Source: a virus. From it: DNA of 64,000 nucleotides. The stretch covers positions 1 through 64,000 of IMG/VR virus record IMGVR_UViG_3300009508_001156. One strand, written 5' to 3'. This document shows positions 24,033 through 32,772 of this stretch, piece after piece (position 1 is the stretch's first letter; the number at the start of each line of letters is the position of its first letter). The position numbers and the translations under genes were made by a program. The notes under the pieces were generated by a model. That model had not been told where the DNA came from and did not search any database. It worked only from the letters and a program-made list of their open reading frames with translations.

Positions 24033-24650
24033 TTATTTGTTTTCCTCTTTTTTTCCTAGCTGTACCCATAATGCATGTTCGTATACTTCTCTGTTTTGTA
24101 CATCTAGAGTAAGAAGGTGCTTGTCTATTATTTCTGAATATTCAGGAAATACATCACAATAATCATCAAAAACAACAACTGCATTATCTGTTAGTAGAGG
24201 AAACCATTGATCTATATCACTTTGGACTCCCTCAGCATTGTGTACTGTGTCAATAAACAATAAATCAACCTCCAAATCTATTTGTACAAAACTAGGAAGG
24301 GGCAATACTGTTCTAAGATATTCTAGATTAACAACATCTTTGAGGGCGTAAGAACATGCTTGCCATGTATATGGAGTATCTAAATTGCCGAAGCCATGCT
24401 CAATGCCAGGGAAGTCTTTAGCCAGAATCTGTATAAAGTTGTCAGGGAACATATCTACACATACCAGTTTCACAGAATCTAGTTTATTACTACCAAGACT
24501 GTATGCACTTCTTCCGCAAAAAGTTCCTAGCTCGACAATTGTGCCATTTTCAGGTACTGCTGCGGCTTTTTCCGCCAACATATTTAATTTTTTTTCAGTA
24601 GTCCAGCCGGGTATCTCTGTATTAATTTTATATTTTGTTACTATTGCCAT
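24033..24650 (-). CDS. Class I SAM methyltransferase (Methyltransf_24-like)
   Basis: The frame opens at 24722, but the ATG at 24650 overlaps the dehydrogenase stop by 10 bases and gives a natural 205-residue protein. TIVELGTFCGRSAYSLG is motif I, VCVDMFPDN motif II, and DLLFIDTVHNAEGVQSDI with NAVVVFDDYCDVFPEYS the later motifs, as in sugar O-methyltransferases and cephalosporin-hydroxylase-like methyltransferases. The two acidic positions DT-VH and DDY could bind a metal ion. It lies between the UDP-sugar dehydrogenase and the radical SAM pair, so it may methylate the sugar product. No membrane or signal segment is present. Confidence 0.8.
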   Translation of the reverse strand: MAIVTKYKINTEIPGWTTEKKLNMLAEKAAAVPENGTIVELGTFCGRSAYSLGSNKLDSVKLVCVDMFPDNFIQILAKDFPGIEHGFGNLDTPYTWQACSYALKDVVNLEYLRTVLPLPSFVQIDLEVDLLFIDTVHNAEGVQSDIDQWFPLLTDNAVVVFDDYCDVFPEYSEIIDKHLLTLDVQNREVYEHALWVQLGKKEENK

Positions 24651-25981
24651 GATCTCTCTCCCCTTGTATTCCCGTAATGTATGACTTCGACCCCAGGGAT
24701 ATTGTTTGGAACTTTTCTCCAAGGATCTAGTATAACACTTCCTGTACTGAAAGTCAATTCTGAACCATTTGCAGTTTCGACTGTTAATGCAGTATCACAG
24801 TTTGTAACGGCGTGATTGTCTGCATACCAACTTTTTACAAAATCTAATTGTTCGCCATAAGTTACTTCAGGATTATGGGCCATTAAATAAACTGCTGGGT
24901 TATTTAAAATGTTTTCAGGTGGTGTTTCTCCACATTCTTCATCTAAATAATAAAGTTCGCCGCCTAATTTTTCTATATAATGGCCAACTAGCATACTGCT
25001 GCTACCTGCTTCATAAGGCACAAGAGGTTTATAAGCTTTACCCACAATAACAATTGGTAGCTTAGGAATATAATGCATAGGCGCAATATTAGCAGGTAAA
25101 CTTAGTTGTACCAAACGCTTTGCCATGTTCTCTGCTTGTACTTCTCTGCTACGCATTACTGAATCAAATAAATCATAACCTAGATCCAACTCCTCAGCCA
25201 TCCAGCGTAACGCAATATTATCTCTGGGGTGACAAGCACCACCATCGCCCATACCAGGCTTCATGTAACCCGGACCCATAATACGCCTATCAGCATTAGC
25301 AAGAGCATCGCATACAACTTCTGCATTTATATTACCCTGCTTTTCAGCAACGTCTTGTATCATGTTTACCAAACTAACTTTAGCACTAATAAACGTATTG
25401 TAGAACACTTTGATGCATTCACATTCATCCCAGGTACCTACAACATACTTGGGATCGTTTTGCATGATTGTTTTGTAAAAATCTACTAACTGTTTTGCAT
25501 CACCAGTTTTTGAACCGTCTCCAGTGCCAATCATAACCATTTCTGGATTAACCATATCCCACTTGACTGTGCCCATGGCAATCAAGTAAGGGTTATATAT
25601 AAAACGTGCGTTTGTTAATAGAGGTATAAATTCTCTGCGAACAGTGCCAGGTAATACTGTGCTAATTAGTACAACTAATTGCTTAGGTGTTGCTACTTCA
25701 TTTACCTGTTTTAAGATATCCTTGACTATAGTATAGTCAAAGTCTTTGTTGGGTAAATGGCTGGTGGGTGCTCGTCCATCATACTGTGGGTCGTGTGGTG
25801 TAGGTGTAGCAATAAAAACAATATCTTGTCCTATTACAGCATCCCGCAAGTCTGAAACCATTGTAAAATTTTCAGGCTCTCTGGGTTCTACATCATAACC
25901 AACAACATCATGGATCTCAGCGACCATCTCGGCGCAGGCTTGTCCTAACTTGCCTACCCCAATAAATCCGATCGAGGCCAT
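24641..25981 (-). CDS. UDP-glucose/GDP-mannose dehydrogenase family protein
   Basis: This 446-residue enzyme oxidises the C6 hydroxyl of an NDP-sugar to a carboxylate with two NAD. IGFIGVGKLGQA (4-15) is the NAD-binding loop, VGYDVE carries the ribose-binding acid, and FIATPTPHD and ISTVLPGT are family blocks. Lys191 and Asn195 (ECIKVFYNTFIS) and Cys250 in GGACHPRDN correspond to the catalytic Lys, Asn and Cys (GGSC-x-P-x-D in the family). The C-terminal domain begins around LPIVIVGKAYKP. Length is normal. UDP-glucose, UDP-GlcNAc or UDP-ManNAc dehydrogenase cannot be told apart. A late-promoter-like octamer lies upstream. Carboxylated sugars often occur in capsules and phage-linked glycans. 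Confidence 0.92.
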   Translation of the reverse strand: MASIGFIGVGKLGQACAEMVAEIHDVVGYDVEPREPENFTMVSDLRDAVIGQDIVFIATPTPHDPQYDGRAPTSHLPNKDFDYTIVKDILKQVNEVATPKQLVVLISTVLPGTVRREFIPLLTNARFIYNPYLIAMGTVKWDMVNPEMVMIGTGDGSKTGDAKQLVDFYKTIMQNDPKYVVGTWDECECIKVFYNTFISAKVSLVNMIQDVAEKQGNINAEVVCDALANADRRIMGPGYMKPGMGDGGACHPRDNIALRWMAEELDLGYDLFDSVMRSREVQAENMAKRLVQLSLPANIAPMHYIPKLPIVIVGKAYKPLVPYEAGSSSMLVGHYIEKLGGELYYLDEECGETPPENILNNPAVYLMAHNPEVTYGEQLDFVKSWYADNHAVTNCDTALTVETANGSELTFSTGSVILDPWRKVPNNIPGVEVIHYGNTRGERSWQ

Positions 25982-26008
25982 CTGTGTATCCTTTGTGTAT
26001 TGTGTTAA

Positions 26009-26016
26009 TATTTATC
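26009..26016 (-). promoter_or_regulatory. T4-late-type promoter octamer GATAAATA
   Basis: In the 65-base gap before the dehydrogenase the minus strand reads AGATAAATATTAACACAATAC, then an A-rich leader to the ATG at 25981. The element is almost the same as the one at 12580-12587. No terminator hairpin was seen in the gap. It probably starts the transcript for the genes from 25981 leftwards. Confidence 0.55.
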
Positions 26017-26046
26017 TGAATAAAAACATTTGTTAATTTTATATGG

Positions 26047-27051
26047 TTAATGTCCTATTAACCCTTTCTCAAGTAATTCTTGAATCTGTTTTTCCCTAAC
26101 CATAACACCCCAACGCCTAGGAGCAGTGTAGGTTGTTTTAAAGAACTTACTCACTAGTGGATTTGGATCAAATAACAACATTTGGTTAACTTCAGTGTTT
26201 ATTTCATTTCCTAACGCTGTTATCTCTTTATATAATAAATGATCATCCCACTGCTGCTTGGTATGAGGACACTGATTTTGCTTGTTGCCATTAAATTGAG
26301 GAGCGACTTGCTTGTAAAAGAAATCCTTAAACCAAGTGTAATCTGCAATGTTGTTAGTGTCCCAATCTGACAGCACTGTCATTTTGCAGCCCAGCCTTGC
26401 ACCATATATAGCCCACACCCCATTTTCCACATCATCACCAATATTGCACCAAACTTGTAATCTATTATAGTTGCCGTACCAGATTTTTTCCTTAAACTCG
26501 TTAGCTTGTACTCGCTTGCCTTGATCTAAACTCATCTTAACGCCTTCTCTAAATCCTGCGCGAAACGCCTGGAATGGGCTTGCAGTTTGATGAACTTCTG
26601 AGAACGTGTCGTTAAGTTGAATATAGTTTAACTTCCAACAAAACTCCATACCTTCGCCGTCGGTGGCTGCTTCATGTGTGCTAATAGTTTTAGTGTATTC
26701 TGTAGGCCAACATTTAAGTCCGCCGTTGCCGTAGACTAATCCGTTTAGCAAATTTCTTCCGTTCCAACTAAAGATGCTTTCGCTTATTTCATTACCATAC
26801 ATATCAGTGTCTGGTATATCTAGCGTTTGATCAAAAAAGTCTGGCATTACTATATTATCGCCGTCTACTGTGATGAACCGGTCTGTTTCTGCTATTTGTG
26901 CAGCACGTTTATGTGCAGCATCAAAACCTTTTACACCATGAACACGTTTTGCCCATGGAACTTTATTTAAGAGATCAGACCAGTGTTCTTCGCAGTTAGG
27001 TTCGTCATAACTAATATACACAATATCTAATTCTGTTACTTCTACTTTCAT
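26047..27051 (-). CDS. GT-A-like putative glycosyltransferase
   Basis: This 334-residue protein has a nucleotide-sugar-transferase look. DIVYISYDEPNCEEHW opens a first strand, VHGVKGFDAAHKRAA follows, then FITVDGDNIVMPDFF with VDGD as the metal-binding DxD. YGNGGLKCWP and FQAFRAGFREGVKM follow, and a long C-terminal part contains TYTAPRRWGVMVREKQ. It is the single-unit relative of the last unit in the 1132-residue repeat protein at 2055-5453, so the two are probably from one family. It overlaps the next upstream gene by TAATG. The acceptor is unknown. Presence of DxD and fold-like order of segments support a glycosyltransferase, but no exact family (GT2, GT8 or other) can be named. Confidence 0.65.
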   Translation of the reverse strand: MKVEVTELDIVYISYDEPNCEEHWSDLLNKVPWAKRVHGVKGFDAAHKRAAQIAETDRFITVDGDNIVMPDFFDQTLDIPDTDMYGNEISESIFSWNGRNLLNGLVYGNGGLKCWPTEYTKTISTHEAATDGEGMEFCWKLNYIQLNDTFSEVHQTASPFQAFRAGFREGVKMSLDQGKRVQANEFKEKIWYGNYNRLQVWCNIGDDVENGVWAIYGARLGCKMTVLSDWDTNNIADYTWFKDFFYKQVAPQFNGNKQNQCPHTKQQWDDHLLYKEITALGNEINTEVNQMLLFDPNPLVSKFFKTTYTAPRRWGVMVREKQIQELLEKGLIGH

Positions 27052-27731
27052 TAATTCGTTTTCCTTTTGTCTGTAACACTGTAACGATATTTACTTTCAA
27101 AAAGTTTTTTAGTATATATACTTACTTCTTTTGGCAGTTGTTTATTTAATTTAATCTTAACTACGTCGCTAGTTAATAACTGACTAAAGTACACAGATCC
27201 TTGATCGTAAAGTATATGCGGATCGCCAGTTTTAGTTATATAAAATTCAAATGTACGTTGCGATTTTGCAGTTGCTTTAACTGGACTAATGCCTTCGTAT
27301 AATTGTTTAATGTTAGTGTCGAGAGCAATTTTTAAATGATTTTTTGTTAATTCTAGTCTTATCCCTCTAGGTGATACGCGAACAAAAGGAACTTCATGTA
27401 AGAAATATTCCTCTTTAGAAATTAGCTGTTCCTCTAAAACTTTTCGTTGTATAGAATATTTGTTTTCAACTAATTGATCTTTTACAACTATATAATTATG
27501 TGTTCCGTTGTATAACACTGATAGCTGTTCTGGTTCAAAATCATATGTGTACCATCCGTTCCTCGGTGCTATTTCATTTTGCGAAAACGATAATATATCA
27601 CCTTCACTATTGAACCACAAAGTAAAAGGTTGTTCAACTTTATGCTTAACTAACTCTTTCACAGATGATACAGACTTTTTTTCTTCTAAAAATCTATTTT
27701 TACGGTCAATTGCAGCTTGATTAACTGTCAT
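27051..27731 (-). CDS. Hypothetical protein, 226 residues
   Basis: The family is not recognised. The frame extends to a TTG at 27752, but the ATG at 27731 is preferred, overlapping the upstream gene by 11 bases. The N-terminal 40 residues are charged and helical, followed by a beta-rich stretch (QPFTLWFNSEGDILSFSQNE; WYTYDFEPEQLSVLYNG). The chain continues with repeated beta strands and a basic tail (KYRYSVTDKRKTN). No membrane segment, signal or cysteine motif is present. It is tied by overlap to glycosyltransferase-like genes on both sides, although its beta-rich appearance could equally fit a virion or adaptor protein. Confidence 0.6.
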   Translation of the reverse strand: MTVNQAAIDRKNRFLEEKKSVSSVKELVKHKVEQPFTLWFNSEGDILSFSQNEIAPRNGWYTYDFEPEQLSVLYNGTHNYIVVKDQLVENKYSIQRKVLEEQLISKEEYFLHEVPFVRVSPRGIRLELTKNHLKIALDTNIKQLYEGISPVKATAKSQRTFEFYITKTGDPHILYDQGSVYFSQLLTSDVVKIKLNKQLPKEVSIYTKKLFESKYRYSVTDKRKTN

Positions 27732-28578
27732 AATCGTTTTCCATTTGTGCAATCTTTGCAGGTGTCATCCATTCTTTGTTTACATAATGGAAGGGTAACT
27801 GTTGCTGGAAATTGCCTATTTTAAAATCTCTGTAGCTATGATAATAGGTTGGTAAACTAGCAGTCCACTCATCGTTTAACTGTGGTGAATTCTGTAATTT
27901 GCTTTTCATGTGAACAAATGTAGGCAAATTAGTTAGTTTAGGCTTAGTGCATTCGTTTTCCACGCCCAACAGTTTCATTGCTAGTGCAAAAACCACATCG
28001 CCGCTAACATTGTCTGGTTTATTATTAGGTATATAAAGATAAAAAAATCTTTCCCAATGCTGGAATATTATCTCTGCTAATCCAAACAACTCCCCGGCAA
28101 CTTCGGATTTTTTAAAATACATAAATGCAGTATACACGTTAGGAAGCTGGTTGTTAGTAAACACTTTTCGATAATAATCATTAGTCACAGTTTCGTTTTT
28201 AAAGTTTCTCACACTAGTACTTGCCCAAACGTCTCGTTCGCTGAGTACATCCCACCAGAAACTAACATCTACAGGAAATATCATGTCTGTATCTAATATT
28301 ACAGTTTCATCGTAAGGTGTCATGTAATAATATTTCCACTTGTTTTGTATTTTCCAATCACTGTTTTCAGCATCATCGATCCAGGGAATATCTACTATGC
28401 AATCAAATACTTGTCTGTGTTTATCTGTTATTAATCGTTTTGTTGCCTTATCAACACAAACAGTTAACTTGTTAACTTCGCTCTGAGTTAACTTTAAATT
28501 TAATGCAAGGGCATACGCCTGTTGCAAGTAATCAACAGTGGCGTTATTTTGAGCAATCACAATATACCCTTTAGACAT
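27721..28578 (-). CDS. DxD glycosyltransferase-like protein A
   Basis: This 285-residue protein begins GYIVIAQNNATVDYLQQAYALALNLK, a Rossmann-like start, and contains YDETVILDTDMIFPVDVSFWW near 93-113, in which DTD is a likely metal-binding DxD of GT-A glycosyltransferases such as GT8. GDVVFALAMKLLG near 195-207 fits a later helix with an acidic residue. Its neighbour upstream (28571-29485) has the same plan: a first segment MFAHNNTEIDYFRLAVVNA and ILIDADYLVLSD. The two are tandem paralogues sharing an eight-base overlap. They may add successive sugars. Marine T4-like phages carry such proteins, but the acceptor is unknown. Confidence 0.65.
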   Translation of the reverse strand: MSKGYIVIAQNNATVDYLQQAYALALNLKLTQSEVNKLTVCVDKATKRLITDKHRQVFDCIVDIPWIDDAENSDWKIQNKWKYYYMTPYDETVILDTDMIFPVDVSFWWDVLSERDVWASTSVRNFKNETVTNDYYRKVFTNNQLPNVYTAFMYFKKSEVAGELFGLAEIIFQHWERFFYLYIPNNKPDNVSGDVVFALAMKLLGVENECTKPKLTNLPTFVHMKSKLQNSPQLNDEWTASLPTYYHSYRDFKIGNFQQQLPFHYVNKEWMTPAKIAQMENDYDS

Positions 28579-29485
28579 ATTCCAATAATCCGTTTGATAT
28601 CCTAGATAACGCCCATTTGTTCATTATGTGCACATCTACTCCCTTCCACTTAGTGGCAATAAAATCTCCAGGCGAATCTGGTTTCTCTAAACAAAGAACT
28701 AAACTTAAATCACTGTTCACCTCATAAACATCATCTGTATCAAATGTTTTGAACAACTGAAAAGGTAACTGCGGCAATGTTTTATCTTGGAATCCGCCTA
28801 ATATATGTGCTGCTACACTAAAACTAAAATCGTTTCTATACAGTTTATTATTAATTCTAAACAGTTGTCCATAGTAGTCTTTATTATCTCTGACTTGTTT
28901 GACTAGATTGAAAAATGTTTCGCAGTAATCTGTTTTGCGGAAATACACCACAGTAGCCCAATACATGCTAATTCCTAAGTTATGTAATCGTGTTAACGAA
29001 GGATATTTTCTACTACTATATACATCTTTATATTCCCAGTTCATCATTAATTCGTTATTATGTCCCCAGCACTGATTAAGAGAATCGCTTAAAACAAGAT
29101 AGTCAGCATCTATTAGTATGGTTTCTTGGAACGGACTTAAATCGTATGCATCACTTCTGTTTTTGTTATAAAAACTTAAATGTTTAGAATGTAAACTAGT
29201 ATCTTTGTATGTGCGGACATTGGAATGTTTAAAATTAACATCTTTTTCGTTTATAATTATATGCCCGATTGCGTTTTTAATAAATCTTTTGCCCAATTGT
29301 TTTTGGGCGTGTTCAAGAGAGTGTAAGTCAGTGACCACAGCAATATTTTGTTTTTCTAAGCCTAAGTAGCGTTGTATCAGTGTTGCATTTACCACTGCTA
29401 AACGAAAATAATCTATTTCAGTATTATTATGAGCGAACATTATAATACCTCGATCAATTGTGTTAGTCTTAGACATTATCTTCAT
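28571..29485 (-). CDS. DxD glycosyltransferase-like protein B
   Basis: This 304-residue tandem paralogue of the protein at 27721-28578 has the start segment GIIMFAHNNTEIDYFRLAV, then the DxD-bearing FQETILIDADYLVLSDSL near 116-133. A central region contains LGISMYWATVVYFRKTDY and a later SFSVAAHILGGF. The C-terminal part (VDVHIMNKWALS) is the possible H/K-containing end found in GT8-like enzymes. Met1 at 29485 and Met4 at 29476 are both possible; GGA upstream of Met1 favours the longer form slightly. It overlaps the gene upstream by 17 bases with Met1. It is the second gene of the block that starts at the promoter at 29860. Confidence 0.65.
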   Translation of the reverse strand: MKIMSKTNTIDRGIIMFAHNNTEIDYFRLAVVNATLIQRYLGLEKQNIAVVTDLHSLEHAQKQLGKRFIKNAIGHIIINEKDVNFKHSNVRTYKDTSLHSKHLSFYNKNRSDAYDLSPFQETILIDADYLVLSDSLNQCWGHNNELMMNWEYKDVYSSRKYPSLTRLHNLGISMYWATVVYFRKTDYCETFFNLVKQVRDNKDYYGQLFRINNKLYRNDFSFSVAAHILGGFQDKTLPQLPFQLFKTFDTDDVYEVNSDLSLVLCLEKPDSPGDFIATKWKGVDVHIMNKWALSRISNGLLEYV

Positions 29486-29828
29486 TGATATCCACTACCT
29501 TGTTTACACTTCTAGCCTTTTTTATTTTTTCGTATTCTACGTAATAGTCATTGGTAGTTTCGCTATATCTGCTTAAAATTTCTTCGTAAAATTCAACAAT
29601 TTCTATTTTAATAGGATTGTTATAATCGTCAAGCAGTATAGCTTCAACTAACTGTTCGTCAATGAGATTTCTACAAAACGATATTAGTGTTCTGTCTATG
29701 GTAAAAGTTCCGCCATTAATGCTGTAACTTAGTAGAGAATGTGCTTTAGCTCTCAGAGCTTCTTTTTGATTGTTTAAAGTAACACGATAATTAGCAAATT
29801 CTAATGCTTTTGAAAGTTTTGCGCTCAT
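29469..29828 (-). CDS. Small conserved phage hypothetical protein, 119 residues
   Basis: The family is not firmly recognised; small helical proteins of this sort are common beside T4-like structural genes. The protein opens MSAKLSKALEFANYRVTLNNQ and appears mainly helical at both ends with a short beta middle (INGGTFTIDRTLISFC). The C-terminus is acidic. The ATG at 29828 follows AGG at moderate distance, and a perfect TATAAATA lies about 30 bases upstream, so it is the first gene of the accessory transcript. It might be a virion or morphogenesis protein rather than a sugar enzyme. Confidence 0.55.
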   Translation of the reverse strand: MSAKLSKALEFANYRVTLNNQKEALRAKAHSLLSYSINGGTFTIDRTLISFCRNLIDEQLVEAILLDDYNNPIKIEIVEFYEEILSRYSETTNDYYVEYEKIKKARSVNKVVDINEDNV

Positions 29829-29859
29829 AAAGATACCTGTAATGTAAGTGTGTTATCAC

Positions 29860-29867
29860 TATTTATA
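29860..29867 (-). promoter_or_regulatory. T4-late-type promoter octamer TATAAATA
   Basis: This is a perfect match to the late promoter octamer of T4-like phages. On the minus strand it reads GCTTATAAATAGTGATAACACAC, 32-39 bases before the ATG at 29828, inside a 64-base gap. It is the strongest promoter candidate in the window and separates the virion genes (right) from the accessory block (left). No hairpin terminator for the upstream structural gene was seen. Confidence 0.7.
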
Positions 29868-29892
29868 AGCAAGTATCAATTAAAATATAAGT

Positions 29893-30864
29893 TTATGAAC
29901 CAGATATTGCACCTAAGCTGTCAGTTGGAGTGGCAAAAGCACTAAAACCAGTACCAGTAACATCAGGCTGGCGTCTACGTGCATTAATGCTCAGTGTTCC
30001 ATCTGGTTGGGCATCAATAATATTGTCGCCTGCATCAGTTAAAGTCAGTGTCATTGTAATAACTGTTGGGTTGGTTGTGCTGTTTACGTTTGCTGTAACT
30101 CGAAGTACGTCAGCAGTGTATGGAGCTGTAGCAGTAAATTTTTCAAGCAACTGCTGAGGACTAGTAGTTAGTTCATAAAATCCTATATTTGAATTTGTTC
30201 CAGAACCCGCTTGAGTTGTTTCATGGTCTAACAATATATCACCAACTGCTGTAAACGTTTCGTCCCACCTTGTATTTTGATCACTCGCTGAGCCACCAGT
30301 TCTACCTACACTAAAACCTAGTTCGCCACCACCGTTGAAGAATGCTCTGCAATCAGCTTCACTGGCAAAAGTCCACGTTAATACAGAAGTAAGAGTATTA
30401 GTCCATGCAGTTGTTCTTTGTACAGTTGCATCAGTGACTGCTGCGCTAGGAGTGTGGTTAAATCTAGAATTCCAACAATCTTCTACTGCTAACATCAAGC
30501 TGTTAAAAGTCGCGGCTGTAATAATATCTCCAGCTGCCACATCAGTAACAGTTTCACTAGTTTCATTTAAAAATACCTGTAATGCCTGTACATCGTCTTG
30601 CAAGTCTTTAAGACCTCTAGAACTTCCTGCTGCAAGAACTGTTGAACCTTGACTGTTTGGATTAACACTTGCACCACCTTGATTGTATCCAAAAGTACTA
30701 GCTAATGTAAATGTACCAAGTGTTACATCTTGCGGGGATGATAATAAATCATTTACATTTGCTCTAGGCAAGTTATAGTCGTCGGCTTCAACACTGTCTA
30801 CACCGGCTACAACTAATTGCATATTTGTGCCGCCTGTAATTGTGATAGTTGCTCCTGATGCCAT
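29893..30864 (-). CDS. Virion structural protein, 323 residues
   Basis: This 323-residue protein is rich in Thr, Ser, Ala, Gly and Asn, with many short beta stretches, as in phage tail or capsid-decoration proteins. The N-terminus is ATITITGGTNMQLVVAG. LKDLQDDVQALQVFLNET forms a possible coiled coil near 86-103, and VILRVTANVNST-like strand patterns occur in the C-terminal third. Similar proteins occur in marine T4-like phages among the structural genes. It overlaps the fibre-like gene upstream by one base (TAATG), suggesting coupled synthesis. I cannot tie it to a named T4 protein. Confidence 0.6.
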   Translation of the reverse strand: MASGATITITGGTNMQLVVAGVDSVEADDYNLPRANVNDLLSSPQDVTLGTFTLASTFGYNQGGASVNPNSQGSTVLAAGSSRGLKDLQDDVQALQVFLNETSETVTDVAAGDIITAATFNSLMLAVEDCWNSRFNHTPSAAVTDATVQRTTAWTNTLTSVLTWTFASEADCRAFFNGGGELGFSVGRTGGSASDQNTRWDETFTAVGDILLDHETTQAGSGTNSNIGFYELTTSPQQLLEKFTATAPYTADVLRVTANVNSTTNPTVITMTLTLTDAGDNIIDAQPDGTLSINARRRQPDVTGTGFSAFATPTDSLGAISGS

Positions 30865-32702
30865 TACTTAACTCCTACTACTGTTTCTACAAAATCTTCT
30901 GCTTGACTTGATTTGCCAGACAGTGCTCGACCTATTACCATACGTGGATCATATGGTGTATTTCCTATTGTTCTAGCAACACCTTCACCTGCGCTAACCA
31001 ATCTGTCGCCTTTAGAACAACTACCTATAACTCTAACTGGTACACGACCTTGTAATGCAACCGCTACACCTTCTGCTTTGCTGTTCATTAAGTACGCTGG
31101 GTCTGTTGACACAACTCCAAATACATCTGTGCTAGCATCTTCTGTGCACAATGTTATTTCAGCATCGCCGCCGATTGTTACAACAGTACCAGGTAAGTAT
31201 ACAGCATCCGTTGAGTATATTTCAGCTAAATCCGCAAACTCTGCTGAGGTTGCTGTACCAGAAAATGTAGTTGCACTTAAGGTACCAGTGTTAGGTACAT
31301 AGTTTATTCCGCTATCTGTGTTAAGTGGTTGGGCAGTAGAGTCGAGGTCACTTGTCCCAAAAGTAAGATAATGTGTTGCTCCTGATGTACTTGCATCAAG
31401 AGTTGTTACATTAGCTATGCTTCCTTGAATTGTGTCTTCAATAATAAGAGTAGAACCTGTTTGTATAACCACGTCACCACTAGATTCCAATCCTGCTACT
31501 GATAAACCAACAACGTCTCCGGTAACCGTTAAATTATTAATGGTTGCGTTTGCAGCAGTAACGTTTCCAAAATAGCTGTCTTCAATTACTTCAGTAACAG
31601 TTCCTAATGTTTGGCTGTTTACGCCATTAACTACAATAGAGCCATTTATGGTTGTAGTTCCGTTTAAGATACTAGAATTAGTAACAACTAAGTCTGTTGT
31701 ATTAATAGTACCTGATGTAGAAGTAATATTGCCAGTAACAGTAAGTTGTCCTCCTACAGATCCGTCATTATTAACAGTCAGTGTTTGCACAGTAATATCT
31801 GATCCAATGGTTAAACTAGAAAAGTATCCTTCTGGAACCGGTAAACTAGCTGAGCCCAATGCGCTGGTAATAAAAACGCTGTCAAATGTAGCAATACTAG
31901 AACCTTCATATTCAGCACGTTGGTTCAAACCTTTAAATACTTGCCCAGTCGATCTACCTGCTCTAGCAGCAAGTATTCCTGAATCAACTTCTACTAACTC
32001 GTTGTAATAGTCTACAATACTGCCATTGACTGGAGAATCAGTACCTCCACTGTTGACATAGAAGTCAAAATCACTCCAAAACGCCATGATTGTTTCGTAA
32101 TTACCTGAACCTGATGGTACCTCGGTCGAACCTCTATTACTAGTAGGATCAGTTGGATTAATTTGTGGACTTTTAGTATATACTAATGCTAAAACAGGCA
32201 GCATGTTGTCTGTTGATGCTTCCTTAAAAAATAATGTTCTTAATCTTGTTCCGTATGTAGTTGGACTTTGGATGCTACTATCCGAAGAAAATTCATCTGT
32301 AACTGTACCACCATATGCCGCTTCTTGCCAACCGTTATTCCAAATTTCCAGTTTGTCTGTGGTTGTATTGAAAAAACTTGTACCGGATGTTCTAAACTGA
32401 GTGGGCTTTTGGTTATCTGATCCTACTACAACTCCAATTCTTTTCCAAGTAGATCCTTGCCATACACTTAATTGCTGTTCAGTTTTATTGTACCAAAGTT
32501 GTCCTTCTAGCGTTGTACCAGGATTAGGTGCAGTAGTACTAGCAAAATTTTCTAATTGTCTAATTGTATTTTGAGCAAAATATTGCCCATAATTTGCAAC
32601 ATTACGTCCAATAAGGGCAAGGGAATACGTACCAGTGTCGACTGTACTATCTGCTACTGTTATTGTAGAGCTACCATCACTGTTAGTTACTATATATGGC
32701 AT
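30864..32702 (-). CDS. Tail-fibre-like protein with peptidase-G2-like C-terminus
   Basis: This 612-residue fibre starts with a module of about 90 residues (SLALIGRNVANYGQYFAQN, then EGQLWYNKTEQQLSVW) that is shared with the 684-residue fibre at 45125-47179 and is probably its anchor to the tail. The middle is a low-complexity beta-rich shaft with repeated GNITSTSG, VTGD and TINN-type motifs. The C-terminal 125 residues begin FADLAEIYSTDAVYLPGTVV and include VFGVVSTDPAYLMN and VRVIGSCSKGDRLVSAGEG, which resembles the intramolecular-chaperone, self-cleaving domain often labelled peptidase G2. GAGGA precedes the ATG, and a promoter octamer lies just upstream. It most likely binds the host surface; the cleavage site is not visible to me. 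Confidence 0.75.
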   Translation of the reverse strand: MPYIVTNSDGSSTITVADSTVDTGTYSLALIGRNVANYGQYFAQNTIRQLENFASTTAPNPGTTLEGQLWYNKTEQQLSVWQGSTWKRIGVVVGSDNQKPTQFRTSGTSFFNTTTDKLEIWNNGWQEAAYGGTVTDEFSSDSSIQSPTTYGTRLRTLFFKEASTDNMLPVLALVYTKSPQINPTDPTSNRGSTEVPSGSGNYETIMAFWSDFDFYVNSGGTDSPVNGSIVDYYNELVEVDSGILAARAGRSTGQVFKGLNQRAEYEGSSIATFDSVFITSALGSASLPVPEGYFSSLTIGSDITVQTLTVNNDGSVGGQLTVTGNITSTSGTINTTDLVVTNSSILNGTTTINGSIVVNGVNSQTLGTVTEVIEDSYFGNVTAANATINNLTVTGDVVGLSVAGLESSGDVVIQTGSTLIIEDTIQGSIANVTTLDASTSGATHYLTFGTSDLDSTAQPLNTDSGINYVPNTGTLSATTFSGTATSAEFADLAEIYSTDAVYLPGTVVTIGGDAEITLCTEDASTDVFGVVSTDPAYLMNSKAEGVAVALQGRVPVRVIGSCSKGDRLVSAGEGVARTIGNTPYDPRMVIGRALSGKSSQAEDFVETVVGVK

Positions 32703-32731
32703 TGTTAATATTCCTCAATTTATATACTTGT

Positions 32732-32739
32732 TATTTATC
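32732..32739 (-). promoter_or_regulatory. T4-late-type promoter octamer GATAAATA
   Basis: In the 70-base gap between the giant subtilase gene and the 612-residue fibre gene the minus strand reads TGATAAATAACAAG, 30-37 bases before the ATG at 32702. Its context resembles the one at 47867 (GTGATAAATAACAACA). The gap also has two AT-rich runs but no terminator hairpin. Confidence 0.5.
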
Positions 32740-32772
32740 ATTTTTTATAAAATACGTTTTAATTTTTAAATC

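Noticed and set aside
30335-32400. Several plus-strand ORFs of 65-129 codons opposite the structural genes
   Set aside because: They are antisense shadows of a well-supported minus-strand fibre gene, lack ribosome binding sites and have the valine/leucine/proline-rich look of reverse-frame translation.
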